This document shows positions 39,201 to 51,817 of a stretch of DNA of 64,000 bases, piece after piece. The stretch's first letter is position 1; each line of letters begins with the position of its first letter. The notes beneath the pieces are model-generated. The model worked only from the letters and a program-made list of their open reading frames with translations. It had not been told where the DNA came from and ran no database searches. Source of the DNA: Adineta steineri (taxonomy: Eukaryota > Rotifera > Eurotatoria > Adinetida > Adinetidae); NCBI GenBank assembly GCA_905250115.1, contig CAJNOI010000041.1, positions 327,606 to 391,605 of the forward strand. The letters are read 5' to 3'. The translations under genes were made by a program, and so were the position numbers.

Positions 39201-40950
39201 CATTCCTCGAGGTATTTCGATGCGGGAAAGTCAAATGTGCCCCTCATATGCTCAGACTATTGAAGGAGGGTGGAGTATGTATTGAGAAAAGTGACGTGGA
39301 CTGATACAAACCGAGTTTTTGGGTAATGCATTTGTATGGGTATCCAAATGTTGTGTATAGGGTTACTAATACTTTATTTATTCGTTAAAAGCTAGTTCGA
39401 GAAGCCACTGGTGCTGACGGCTCAAATATGTTTTGATCTGCGTTTACCATTGTGCAGGATTTGAGTACATGCTGAAAGTCGGGAACAACAAAGGAGAGCA
39501 AGGCTTTCATTTATTTTTTCGAGTAAGTGTGAAGAGGATGTATTTATACGAGAAAGAGCTAAGCGAGTGTTACTTGTTTTGATATATTTCTCAATAGAAA
39601 CTATAGACTTTCTATGAAAACTAAAGTTTTATATAAAATCATTTTTTTTTTTCATACAGAATACTTCGTTGTTCATGTGAATTTAATTCATCTTCAGTTG
39701 CAACTGATCGAGTACGTACGAAACGTTTAGCTTATCTTCGTTTAATTGAACAATGTTTAATCAATGCTAAAAATCAACATAATCAAGATGAATATCGTTT
39801 AATATTAATTAATTTACTTAATGATATTGAATCATTAACAATACAAGGAAAAGTATCTCTGAATGATGAACTTGAAGATATATTTATTGAATTAATACGT
39901 TTTCTTAATATAAGTTCATTAGGACAAACAATATTAAATTCTTATCAAAATTATTTTCTTGATTGGATTCGACAAAGTCAGAATTCTATTACAATGTTAC
40001 CATTATTTGTTAGTGTATGTCGAACATTAAAAGATCGTCATAGAAAAATTCTATTCATAGAAATTATACTTTATATTTATTTTATGCATGATCAAAAATC
40101 GAATTGGTCAATTGTATTTAATTTCTTTGAACAAAATGAACAATTATTAAATATTAAAACTGATGATTACATACAATTATGTTGTGAATATAATGCATTT
40201 TTAAGTTTATATCTTTTTTCTGAATATGAATTAAATCATAATAAACAACAATTAAATAATAATGATATATTAAATAATGAATTTAAATATGTTGAAAAAT
40301 TAATTGAATTATTAACAAATGGTAAATTACGTATTATACATGGAGAAGAAGAACGAGTTTTATTATTAATGATTAAAATTAATCAAATTATTATACATCA
40401 ATTACAATATGGACGAAGTACTGATGTTTTATTAACACGCCTTATAAGAAATTATGCACATTGGCTTTTGGCACTTGGAACAGATAATAAAGAGTATGCT
40501 TATGCTGGAATTTTTGCTATAATTGGTATTGGAAAAAAAGCTCAATATTCTCTCAGGTAAAATTTTCTAGAATAAAACATACTGTTATCTTTAATAATAT
40601 CCTTTATCTCTTCTAGGTTTCGTTTGTTTGTTAAATTACTGGGTGTCATGCAATTGGAACAACTAACAGATGAACCATATAAAATCCGTATCGATTCGAA
40701 TGATCGTTGTCCAGATCCTTTATCAGCAAATAATTTAGTACTAAAACAAACTTTATCAAATTTATCATTAGCAGCAACAACCACAAATGAATACAGTGAT
40801 TTTAAGAGCGAACTTATTCATTGTAACAGTGAATATCTACAACGATCGGATGTAACTTTCTTTGATGTATCTCGTTTAATTCATTATCTATGTACACATC
40901 TATTCGCTGATCTGCCTTATTTAACAAATGTATCTACTCATGACTCATAA
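30265..40950 (+). CDS. EPG5: EPG5, autophagosome-lysosome tethering factor
   Basis: EPG5 is a Rab7 effector that tethers autophagosomes to late endosomes and lysosomes and promotes SNARE assembly. Eighteen exons were traced (30265-30303, 30374-30463, 30525-30785, 31123-32552, 32922-33057, 33124-33236, 33294-33847 and so on, to the last at 40618-40950), about 2546 residues, close to human EPG5 (about 2580). Landmarks shared with animal EPG5: an acidic, disordered N-terminus; FIINHVLRCPPGIHQWA; LLFPIKNRDIF; LLRWDTLNEDDLIAIL; FLRGFDTYA-like GFDTYADSQYKNFHKHIGKMIR; HSLLPLVWEKFF; and the C-terminal GIFAIIGIGKKAQYSLRFRLF. Introns of 50-70 nt are the rule; the introns over 300 nt (3, 4, 13, 14, 16) all carry inserted or foreign-looking sequence. 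The promoter is one copy of a duplicated divergent promoter shared historically with UBL4. Confidence 0.92.
30859..31044. mobile_element. piggyBac-type MITE in EPG5 intron 3
   Basis: The perfect 11-bp inverted repeats CCCTTTACGGC (30859-30869) and GCCGTAAAGGG (31034-31044) bound 186 bp. The left flank is TTAA (30855-30858), the piggyBac target site; the right flank reads ATAG, a decayed TTAA. No coding content. Confidence 0.75.
32639..32796. mobile_element. hAT-type MITE in EPG5 intron 4
   Basis: The 158-bp element starts CAGTGGTTTTG and its other end, complemented, starts CAGTGTTTTATG. Perfect 8-bp target duplications GTCATAAG lie at 32631-32638 and 32797-32804, diagnostic of the hAT superfamily. 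The interior is G/C-richer (GGGAGGGCAGAGATGGCGGC) and partly self-complementary. Confidence 0.88.
36287..36414. mobile_element. hAT-type MITE in EPG5 intron 13
   Basis: A 128-bp element with inverted ends TAGTGGCGTAACCA and (complement) TACTGGCATAACCA, flanked by perfect 8-bp duplications GTGAATAA (36279-36286 and 36415-36422). The TGGCGTAACCA end is common among hAT MITEs of many animals. Confidence 0.85.
37723..37785. repeat. G-rich fold-back repeat with TGTGGG units in EPG5 intron 14
   Basis: The left arm is GGGTGTGGGTGTGGGTGTGGG and, after about 17 bases, the right arm CACTCACACCCCACACCCACCC is nearly its complement. The unit equals the Adineta telomere repeat TGTGGG. It shares the end CCCACCCTAAA with the copy at 26217-26240. 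Confidence 0.65.
39089..39659. other. EPG5 intron 16 with GC-richer foreign-looking stretch
   Basis: At 571 nt the intron is about ten times the usual length. From about 39130 to 39560 the base composition is clearly less AT-rich than nearby introns (for example CTGCCCGCAGGGTC, GCCACTGGTGCTGACGGC). No inverted ends or reading frame are recognised. It is probably an old insertion of unknown type. Confidence 0.4.
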
Positions 40951-41170
40951 TGAATATAAGTGATTGTTCGACTTTTTTCATCCTCCTATGTGTATTTTCC
41001 TTTTTTCTCTTGTAATTATCGTTTCTCTTTTATACATACATAACGTTACAAAAAAAAATACTTCATTTTTTCTTCTTCTACTTTACTACGCATATATATA
41101 TATATAAACAATCAAGAGAGGCCTTTATCAGTTAAAAAAAACAGCATTTTTTTTAGCATATCATATATAC

Positions 41171-42378
<1,208 letters not shown>

Positions 42379-44055
42379 TCAAAAATAGAAAATATTTCAA
42401 AACGATCTTCTCATTTCGTTATATCAAAACTGCAATAAATAGATTAAGATCCGAGAATTTCGAAAATAAAGAACACTGAATGATAATATATATCAATAAA
42501 AAGTTTCAAAATAATGCAATTAAACATGATGAACACGATATAGAATAGCAAATTTCATTCCAAAAAAATGATGATACCAGCAACTATTTCATCACAGATA
42601 TATTATCATCTAATTGATTTGAGTTACAGTCACATCTTCCTATAGTGAATACTGATTAAACTTTTCGAAAGTGTTGAATGAAGGACCGACAATGAACTAT
42701 TCACAATATTATTAGCCATATTTCTCTATAAACTTCAAGATGGCGAACTAACACGATTACTCAGTCTTTTTCATTACATTTCTATTAATTCATATCTCCT
42801 ATTTTGATTATTGATTTCTTCTAAACATTTTCCTGCCCGTGTGTAATATAAAGCTGTACGGACGTTTAATTCCAGCACTTTTAATGAATTTTCAAAAATT
42901 TCAAGTCAACCACATATCAATATAAAGTCTACTTTCGAATAAATATTTTCTTGTTGATAACTGATAAAGATTGTTTAATAAACAGTCGTAAACTTGTATT
43001 GTCTACATGTCGGTTTTTTTTGTGTAAAAAAATTAAAATCAGTTCCTTGAAATATAAACAAACTGATGATAGATGATTTGTGATAAGAATTTGAATGAAC
43101 AGAAAATGACTCATATGTATATATTAATCATTTTAAATGATACAGAAAAAATAAACACTTAATCTTTTTACGATCATATTCATTAATCTACTATCGTTTT
43201 TCTACGGATTCTTTTCATTAAAAGAACTGAACATTCATTTTTGATACACATCTTGTCGCATAAGTTAATGAGAAAAAGTAATCGTATTCATTGATGTGTG
43301 TATGGGAAAATTATTCTATATATTTTTTTCGTTAACAATATATTGAGTACTCATTAAGAAAATTTCTCAATTGTTTATTTTCTTTTACATTTAAATATAC
43401 AAGATTTACATCAAAGATGATCAATCAATAGTGTACATGTTATCATGAGATCTAAATCAATATTATATTCATCAAAAAGAAAGTTGCTTCTTATTACAAT
43501 CATATGTCTATTTGAATATTTTAATCCTTCCTTCTTTTTTTTTGTTTTGTTCTTTTGAAAGAATATGATATGTAAACATCATCACTTTTTATGTAATCAA
43601 CATTGATCATCTTATTCAAACTTCATATATTTTTGTTAAGATGTATAAGTTCATTGTATATTTAATGAAGAGGAAATAGACTTTTTATTTAAAAATAAAA
43701 TCATACATTCTCTTATAAAGTAGACAAGAGTATTATCAGCTTATTGAAAATCTTATTCAATATCCGGTAATAATAGTGTTAATACAAACATTATTTCATC
43801 TAATCGAGACTTAATTCAAACAATCATTTCTTTTCTTTATTAAACAAGACATATCCAACAAAACGCAAACAAGAGAGAGAGAGAGAAAAATATAAAAACA
43901 AATATAGACAACATAACTAACTGACATCACTAAAAATACAAAAAAAAATAGAATAAATTTTCTATACATGAATATATCTATATAAACATACCTGAGAAAA
44001 AAAAGCAAATGAATCTATTATCACAGTTTCATTAAATTTTCTTCATTCTATTATT
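42379..44055. other. Intergenic, no gene seen
   Basis: About 1.7 kb between the convergent SRM and lachesin-like genes. AT-rich, with a short GA dinucleotide run at 43872-43886. No credible open frame. Confidence 0.5.
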
Positions 44056-46213
44056 TTATTTAAAGTAAACTACTGTGATTAATAGACAAAATAATAAGAT
44101 TATTTGATATGTATTATTAATACCTAAAGAAATAAAAAAATTTATTGTAAAAAAATTATTTTTTATTGAAAAAAATTTACTTTTGGATGAAAGTGTTATC
44201 ATTCTTAAATTTTCTGTTGAATATGATACTGTTGTGAATCGCGTATGTTTTGGACGTTTATGTCTTAATGTATTTCTATTGGTTGTTGTTGCTGGTAAAC
44301 TAAGTATTTGAATACTTTTTGAATTCATTCCATATGGATTGGAAGCTATGCATGTATATTGACCTTGATAATCATTCGTGAGATACTTTATTATTATTTC
44401 TGATATAATATAATTTTTTATATGATAAACTTGATAATTTGAATTGACTCTTTTACTATCTTTCATCCAATGAATTTTTCCAAATGGACTCATTGTAACT
44501 TGACATTTAAGACGTATTTCATCATAATTTGAATTAATAAATAATAAATTTGTTATGATTTCTTCATTAATAGAAAGTATTACTTCAGGTGGATATTGAA
44601 TTGTTATTTGAAATGAACGTGCAACATCAGGAGGATAACCATTACTAGCAATACATTCATAACGATGACTAGTAGAACGAGAAACATTATAAATTGTTAC
44701 TTCATTTTGTTCACTAATAACTTTAACATTATCTGAATGATCATATGAAAGAATACGAACTTTCGGTGTTGGTTTACCATGTGCGTAACATTTTATTGTA
44801 AAATTTGAACCAGCAAGAATTGGAGATGGATAAGGTACTGTTGTTAAATCATCAATAATTTTTGGTGGAACTAAATTATTGAAAAAGAAAAATCAATTTA
44901 ATGTTTACTTAATTATTTTTATTTATTTACCTTTAACATCTAATTGTAATGTTTTGAAACTTCCACTATTAATAAAACATCGATAAATTCCTGCATCATC
45001 TTCATCAATTTCATCAATTTGTAAATTCCATTCATCGGCATATGCATGTAATATGGATATTCTTGAATCACCATTAATTGCTCGATCTTCTACTGTTAAT
45101 ACTGCACTATTATTTACTTTCATCCATAAAATCTATAAGATAAATCAATTTAATGATTACATATATTCTCTTTCTATATGTGAATATAATTATTACTTTA
45201 AATGAATCCGTTCCATTATTCTTAACATCTTTTAATGAGACGTAACATGGTAATAATGCTCGTTTACCGACAACGACAGAAACAGTTTCGTTTGGTCGAT
45301 CAAATTCTGATTGTGAAGCTTGAACTGTAAAAAGAACATTCATCCAATCTTATTTATCATGAGACAAGAGTATGTAATAATGATAAATGAGAAACAACAG
45401 ATAAGCATATCTTGTCTATATAGATTCTTTCATCAAAAATAAAAAATTTCTATGATCAAATAATCAAGATTAAATATAGACTTCTTACTTTTTTCTTCTT
45501 CTCCTTAAAGATATTCTGTTTTCTTTTCAATCATAATATCTCTTGGCAAATAAAAAGACATTTTTATTTTATTCGATGTGTCACATACATATAAATAATC
45601 TTCTTGAGAATAGTTTACTATTAGTATGGAGCCATAATGGGTACACTTCTTTAGCGGACAAACATACTTCAGACAGAAACACTCTTCTTTTCTTTTTCTT
45701 TTTTCACATGTGTCATTTACTGACAATAGCTTATCCGATTCTTCTATCAATGAACTTTCATAAAGCTAGTTTAGTTATGTTTAACTAACAACGAACATGT
45801 CGTCAGTATCAATACAACATCTATTTCCGTTTTTATAATATGTATGTGTTAATCTGCTAGTCACGTTAAGGTGATAAAATCATGCACATTTCTTTTTCTT
45901 GAGTTAACCACAAATTTACTCTCATGTTTATTAATGCCTTGGGATGCTTGTTTGAAATTCGAGACGTATCTGCTATATTCCGCTTCTTTTAACTGAAGCG
46001 ATAGAAGTAGAAAAAAAATAATTCACTATTAATCGGACAGAACTTTTCGATTGATCAATATGCATATATCACATGCTTGAAAAAGCTCATTGACTTTATA
46101 TATTGAACAATCATCTGTTTCTTTTGAATAAATTTTTTTTATAACATACCTAAATCTGATTCGACAGCTGTAGTTGAAGTGATTGAAATGATTACTAGTA
46201 GAAACAGTAGCAT
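44056..46213 (-). CDS. Lachesin/IgLON-like cell adhesion protein with three Ig domains
   Basis: Secreted or GPI-anchored Ig proteins of this type mediate neuronal or epithelial adhesion. Exon 1 (46213-46150) encodes a signal peptide (MLLFLLVIISITSTTA). After an 826-nt intron come exons from 45324 with Ig1 (ALLPCYV; WNLQIDEIDEDDAGIYRC), Ig2 (FTIKCYAHGKPTPKVR; HRYECIASNGYPPDVA) and Ig3 (RLKCQVTMSPFGKIHWMK; DYQGQYTCIASNPYG). The order and spacing match lachesin, opioid-binding cell adhesion molecule and neurotrimin. The C-terminus is hydrophobic (YQIILLFCLLITVVYF), suiting either a GPI signal or a single membrane helix; the residues before it favour neither clearly. The stop is at 44056. Confidence 0.85.
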
Positions 46214-48316
46214 TGCAAATACGGATATTGTTCGTTGTTGTTTTTTTTTGATGTAAATACGATTTATATACAGTTCGTGATTCTATTTAATTATATCAAA
46301 AATGTGTTCATGCTTCGTTAAGAGATGTAAGAGCTAAAATGTGGTTCTTCTCTTTATATGTATATGGGTGAGACGATAGATGAGCGAAACGATGCAAAAG
46401 AAAAAAAAAGGGAGAGAGAGAGATGGGGAAGAGAGACAGAGAAGAGAAAAAAATCGATGAACAGTCGCTCTTTCTTTTGCTTCGTTCGTTCTAAAGTAGA
46501 CGACTGAAAAATGAGCAGCTGATAATGATGATGATCTGTCTACATCAGAGACGAACGGTAGTTTCTTTGTATCTGTTCAAACACATTTACAAATGAATTA
46601 TGAAGATACAAAAAAAAAAAGAACGAGCAACGTGTTACTTTATTCACTAAACAATTAAAGTGGAAAAAATGAGTTAATCACTTCTCTCGAGAATACTAAT
46701 AAGTGTCATCAATGTCATAAACATGAAGTATGTGTTAATATAATCATCAATGAACCGTATCATGTTGAATAAATATTTCTTTAAACTGGTGGTTAAAATA
46801 GCGTCAAAATATTCATTTTTAATGTATGAAATGAATGTGAGAGAAAGATTTTGAAAGTGTATTTCTTCCTTATGTATATATATATATATTATATCGGTTG
46901 AATGGCCTTAAAAAAGAATCTAATCGCATATATATGATCTTTCCATATTCATGGGATCAATTGCATAAGTTCATAAGACTATGATGAAATTGTATATTAG
47001 AATAGAGATGAATTTTGAAATTACTCATTGTTGAATTTATATTAGTAAAATATATGAAGAGTATTTGGTTGAAAATGTGATCATCTTACACAAGTGATTA
47101 ACTTTAGGTGGCAAATATGTGAATAAAATGAGATAGATCTAGTCACATGTGAGAGCTTATATTACACTTACTATCTAGACAGCGTAACACACACATCTTC
47201 ATATGACTATTGGATAGTGATGATAGAGAAATTAAAGTGAAATTATATCTAACACATATATATGAAATGAGCATAAAATCTGTAATAGATTGATACAGAT
47301 ACGTTATAAAACAATCAAACAAACGGCTTATAGAATTGCAAAAGAAGATTGATTCATAATTGCATTTGATATATAACATAGATTTAAAGATAAGATTTAT
47401 ATTAAATAAGAAAATGTTCCAGACATTTTTTTATAATCAACAATCTCAAAACTGCAGATATATTCACGCTTTAATTAATGATATCAATGTTAAACATTAC
47501 TACTCAATTATGGATATAGTAATACTAATATGTAACAATGCATTACATCATATTTTTCTGTGTCTAATGAAAATTCAGTGTTGTCTATAGAGAAAAGATG
47601 TGAGTAATTATTTCAAGTCCTTTTTATATTTATATTTAGCTAATATATTGAATAAATTCAATTCTATGATTATTGTTTATTTTCGATAATGTTTCAAAGT
47701 AATTCATTATAATTACTATCGATTATTAAAACTATTGAACAACAATATCTGTTTCTGTATGTGATTCATTATAATTGATAATCAGTAGATGCGAAATAAT
47801 ATATACAGTTAATTAAAAAACAATTTTGTAGTACAAAATTATATTGTTCACATCATAATTGCAAAACAAAAAGTTGATTGACTATTCCATCATATTTTTA
47901 TTATTTAATAATGAAATTTTTCTAAAATTCTGTTATCTATCATTTACAAAATAATAATAGTTTTCTCAAAAAAAAGATAGCTTTGATATTAATTAAGTAT
48001 AAACTTGAGAGAGTATATCAAATTATACTATTATATAATCATACTTAGTTTCATTTGTCATTGCTTCATAGAAAAATATATAATCAGATATAACTATTCA
48101 AGATAGCAACCGACTTATAATGACTATTCTTGTCGAAATAATGGTTTTATTTCAGAATAAAATGTAGATATAATTTCAATCGATTAGCTAAAATGTGATA
48201 CACCACCCATCACCAATTTTTTTTTTATTATAAAAGGAAAAAAAAGTGCCAAACACCACAAAGGAAAAAAATATATAGGAATGACTAGAGGTCTTGTAAA
48301 AGCTTTATTGAGAAAA
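46214..48316. other. Intergenic, with a polypurine tract
   Basis: This spacer lies upstream of the lachesin-like gene and downstream of the PCBD gene. A purine-only stretch rich in GA lies at about 46398-46452 (pyrimidine-rich on the gene's coding strand), within the likely 5' region of the adhesion gene. The rest is AT-rich without a recognisable gene. Confidence 0.5.
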
Positions 48317-48751
48317 TCATTTATTATTTTCTTTTGTTCCCGAAGCACATTGATCCATAAATTGAGCCATTTGTGAATCATAGGTCGAAAGACCATTAAG
48401 ATCATGTGTACTCAATGTAACTTGAACTTTATTATAGACATTAAACCATTCCGGATGATGGTCAAGTTTTTCTGCTAATAAAGCTACACGTGTCATAAAT
48501 CCAAAAGCTTGATTAAAATCTTTAAATAAAAATGTTTTTGATAAAGCATCACGATCATCAACTAATTTCCATCCACTTGTATCTAATTGTTTCAATGTAT
48601 CATTACGTTGATCACCTTCAAGTTTAGCTCGCATTTTCTTTTTTGTTAGATTTGTCGTTAAAGCACTTGAATGTTTGTTTAATCTAGAAGATTTTAATGG
48701 ATGGAATAATTTTAAAAGTCGTAGATAATCACGATTAATAAAAAGAGACAT
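48317..48751 (-). CDS. PCBD: Pterin-4a-carbinolamine dehydratase
   Basis: It dehydrates 4a-hydroxytetrahydrobiopterin during recycling of the cofactor of aromatic amino acid hydroxylases. It is a single open exon of 144 residues. The family core is clear: [19 protein letters not shown], then [15 protein letters not shown] with the catalytic histidines, and [11 protein letters not shown]. The core starts near residue 45 ([14 protein letters not shown]). The preceding basic, Leu/Arg-rich leader ([16 protein letters not shown]) looks like a mitochondrial presequence. An internal Met at 48634 (MRAKLEG) would give the normal short form of about 105 residues, so both forms are possible. Confidence 0.92.
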   Translation of the reverse strand: MSLFINRDYLRLLKLFHPLKSSRLNKHSSALTTNLTKKKMRAKLEGDQRNDTLKQLDTSGWKLVDDRDALSKTFLFKDFNQAFGFMTRVALLAEKLDHHPEWFNVYNKVQVTLSTHDLNGLSTYDSQMAQFMDQCASGTKENNK

Positions 48752-48895
48752 GAGTTTTTTTTCTCTTCGATGTCTAAAAAACAAATAAACAACAAACAAA
48801 CTTATCTGACACTAAGAATATCTATATGTGTATGTATATATCTGATTTTATACAAAAAAGAACAAATAATAACTAAAGTCTATTTTTTTCATTCA

Positions 48896-49449
48896 TTAAC
48901 GTTGAAGTACAGCTTTAATAAAATCTTCATAAACGACCATTCCTTGTTTATCTTCAAATTCATAGATCAATTGTTCAACTTCATCATCTGTTAATCGTTC
49001 ACCTAAATACGAAAAAAAACAAAAATTAATTTTTTTTATTGTTATTTATAATACCTAATGTTGTTAATAAATGACGTAATTCTGTTGCTGGTATTAAACC
49101 ATTACCATCTTTATCAAAAACACGTAAACCATCAACAAATTCATCTACAGGTGCAACACATTCTTTTTGTCGACATAAACGTTCGAATATAACTTGAAAT
49201 TGTTGCATAGATAAACGTTCTACTCGATTAAGATCAGTAAGAAGTAAACGAATTTCTGCTTCTGTTGGATTAAGTCCTAATGCTCGAACAGCTTCACCTA
49301 AATAATGTTTTGGTATATGTTCATCTCCACGATCATCATATAAACTAAAGACTAATAATAAAAATAATAATATGAATATATTATATATTGATCAAGAAAA
49401 TATTACCATCACGAATATCAGCTAGAATTTCATCAGTAAGACCTGGCAT
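48896..49449 (-). CDS. Essential myosin light chain (EF-hand protein)
   Basis: Essential light chains wrap the IQ motif of the myosin heavy chain neck. The start at 49449 gives [14 protein letters not shown], then [55 protein letters not shown] (the one EF-hand with a full set of calcium ligands), LRHLLTTLG, then [12 protein letters not shown] and a C-terminal [14 protein letters not shown]. The pattern of degenerate first hands plus LGLNPT matches invertebrate essential light chains better than calmodulin. There are four exons with introns of about 60 nt. About 150 residues, the usual size. Confidence 0.88.
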
Positions 49450-51817
49450 AATAGAAATAAACTGAACGATTTTTTTATATTCGATAAAAGGTTAGTAAAA
49501 TATCAGAAGCAAAGTAAAGAATGACCCCTCGACTTGTGTGATTTGACTGATTATTATTCTTGAATAAATATTTGCGCAGCTGTCGCACAGCGAATAACAA
49601 ACAATAATCAATGGATGTCACTGATGAACAGTGTTCAAACAGGATTTTTTTTTAAACTGATGACAGAAATCAAATAGCAAGAGAAAAACATGTTTGACAT
49701 TTTTCTGTAATGTATTGTTCTAATCATTAATATTTAAAACGCTTGTTACATCTGTCATAATTTAAAATTTTTTTTTTCTATCGGAAATAAATGACTGTCT
49801 TTCATGTTCTTATTTATGAATATTCATGGTAAGATAAAATATTCTAGCAGAAATATACAATGATGATTTTTCTTTTCTTTGTCGTGAATAACTCTATTTT
49901 GAAAGCATGTCTTCTTTCATCTATTGTACTATTAAGAGAAATTTAGTCGCAATTATATATATTATATTTATCTTCTTTCAGTATATGTTGTTCGATTAAG
50001 ATATGATAGATCATCTATATGAATACCTTTTTATCAAAAATAATTTCATGAGTATATTTACTTAGTTTGATCGATAATAAATGTAATAAAAATACGTTAT
50101 ATTTAGTACTAAGTAGTTAATTTGTGTCTTTATACACTTAAGACGCATGAGAGTGATAAAAAAACAAAGAGAACTTATAGTATAAAGATTCGTAAAACTA
50201 AAACAGATTTATTATCTTATAAAGTATATTGATACTCAAAGAGTTTTTCAATATGTTACAAATGACTATGTATTCAATCAAGAAAGAAAAGTATGATTAC
50301 ATCAATACATCTTTTTTGATCTAAACTTTACATTTCTTATTTTTGTAGGTTTTTGTACATCCATTTATTTGAGGACATTCTTCCACCGTCTTTTCACCTA
50401 ATTGATCACTTTCATATTTAGCAACTTGTACTATATTCTTAGTAAAAATACGTCAAATCTTGTAAAAAAAAAAGATAGTGTTATTTTCATTTGAAAAACG
50501 TTAGATATTTATATTTAATTAAAGATAAAGACAACAACGAAAGAATAAATCGAGAAACTTCTTTTCTTTTGTTTCTCAAATAATGAACGATAAGAAATTT
50601 AAAAAAAAATGATTCTTGTTATTGAAAACAAAATATAGGTCACAATAAGTAGGTTAGAAGAGCAATTAACATTTGTAGAGCAGTCGAAGAGAAAGAGAAG
50701 AAGAGCAAAAATGATTCACTCTATAGCTGTTTCAATTTTTTACTGACTTTCTAATATAACACAAAGTTAGAAATTTATTTTTATTAATTTTGAAATTTAT
50801 TTATCGTTCTTATCAATTAATAAATAGAGGTTTCAGTAATTTACTGCTTATTCATTGAAATCACTTATTTTATAATTATTTTGTCTAATGACCATTTCAT
50901 TTATTTTACTGTCCTTAAATTATATTCTCATTATTTATCTTTAAATTATATCGCTGTTGTGTTGATATATAAACCAGTCAATATTGTTAGAGTTAGATAT
51001 TTATTATATCGTCTTCAATAGCTAGAGCAAATTGATGAATTTTTTTCAGGTGTTTCGTTAGTTAATTAATTGTGTATAAACTTATAAATAACATTAAATT
51101 ATTCCTCGTTCCTTAATAGAATATTACAAATAATTTTTCTTATTTTTCTTATCTCGCACATACATACAAACGGCGTTAACTCAATTCTGCGTATAAAACT
51201 CCTGTCAGTAGAAAGAATTAGTATTGTCTTAAATATTCTATACAACGACATATTCTATAGAATAGGAAACGTTATCATCATTCGTCTGTGATAAATGTTG
51301 TTTCAATAATGATTATTATTTCAAAAATAAGTAGAAAAAAACAAGTAATACGATTTAGTGGAAAATCTTGATATAGAATCTATAAAAGGTTATCATTTAA
51401 AGAAATTTGCAATTGCGCATTTATTTTTATTTAAGGTTATGTGAGAATACGTAAGAAAAACGGATGATATAAATATTAAAAGTATAATTGTTATTATATA
51501 TTTTTCATCAGATTCATTTGTTGTAAAACAAAATCTATCTATATATATATTATTTGAAATAATATTCATTGAATAGTAATAAAAATCTTATCATGAATAG
51601 ATAAAAAGAAAATTTAATATAAGATATTAATCAAATTAAAAACAATTTAATAATTACTTAAAATCACCTAAAAAAGACAAAAAGAAAGGATTCTTTTCTT
51701 TAATGTGAATTAAAATAATTTCACAAATTTATTGCATGGACATTTTTAACAACAAAAAATATTCAGAATAAACAAGTCAAAACAAAAAAAAAAAGACGTA
51801 AAATATATACATAGAAA
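49450..51817. other. Intergenic, no gene seen
   Basis: About 2.4 kb of AT-rich spacer between the light chain start and the 3' end of the GPCR gene. No credible coding sequence or inverted-repeat element was found by eye. Confidence 0.5.
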
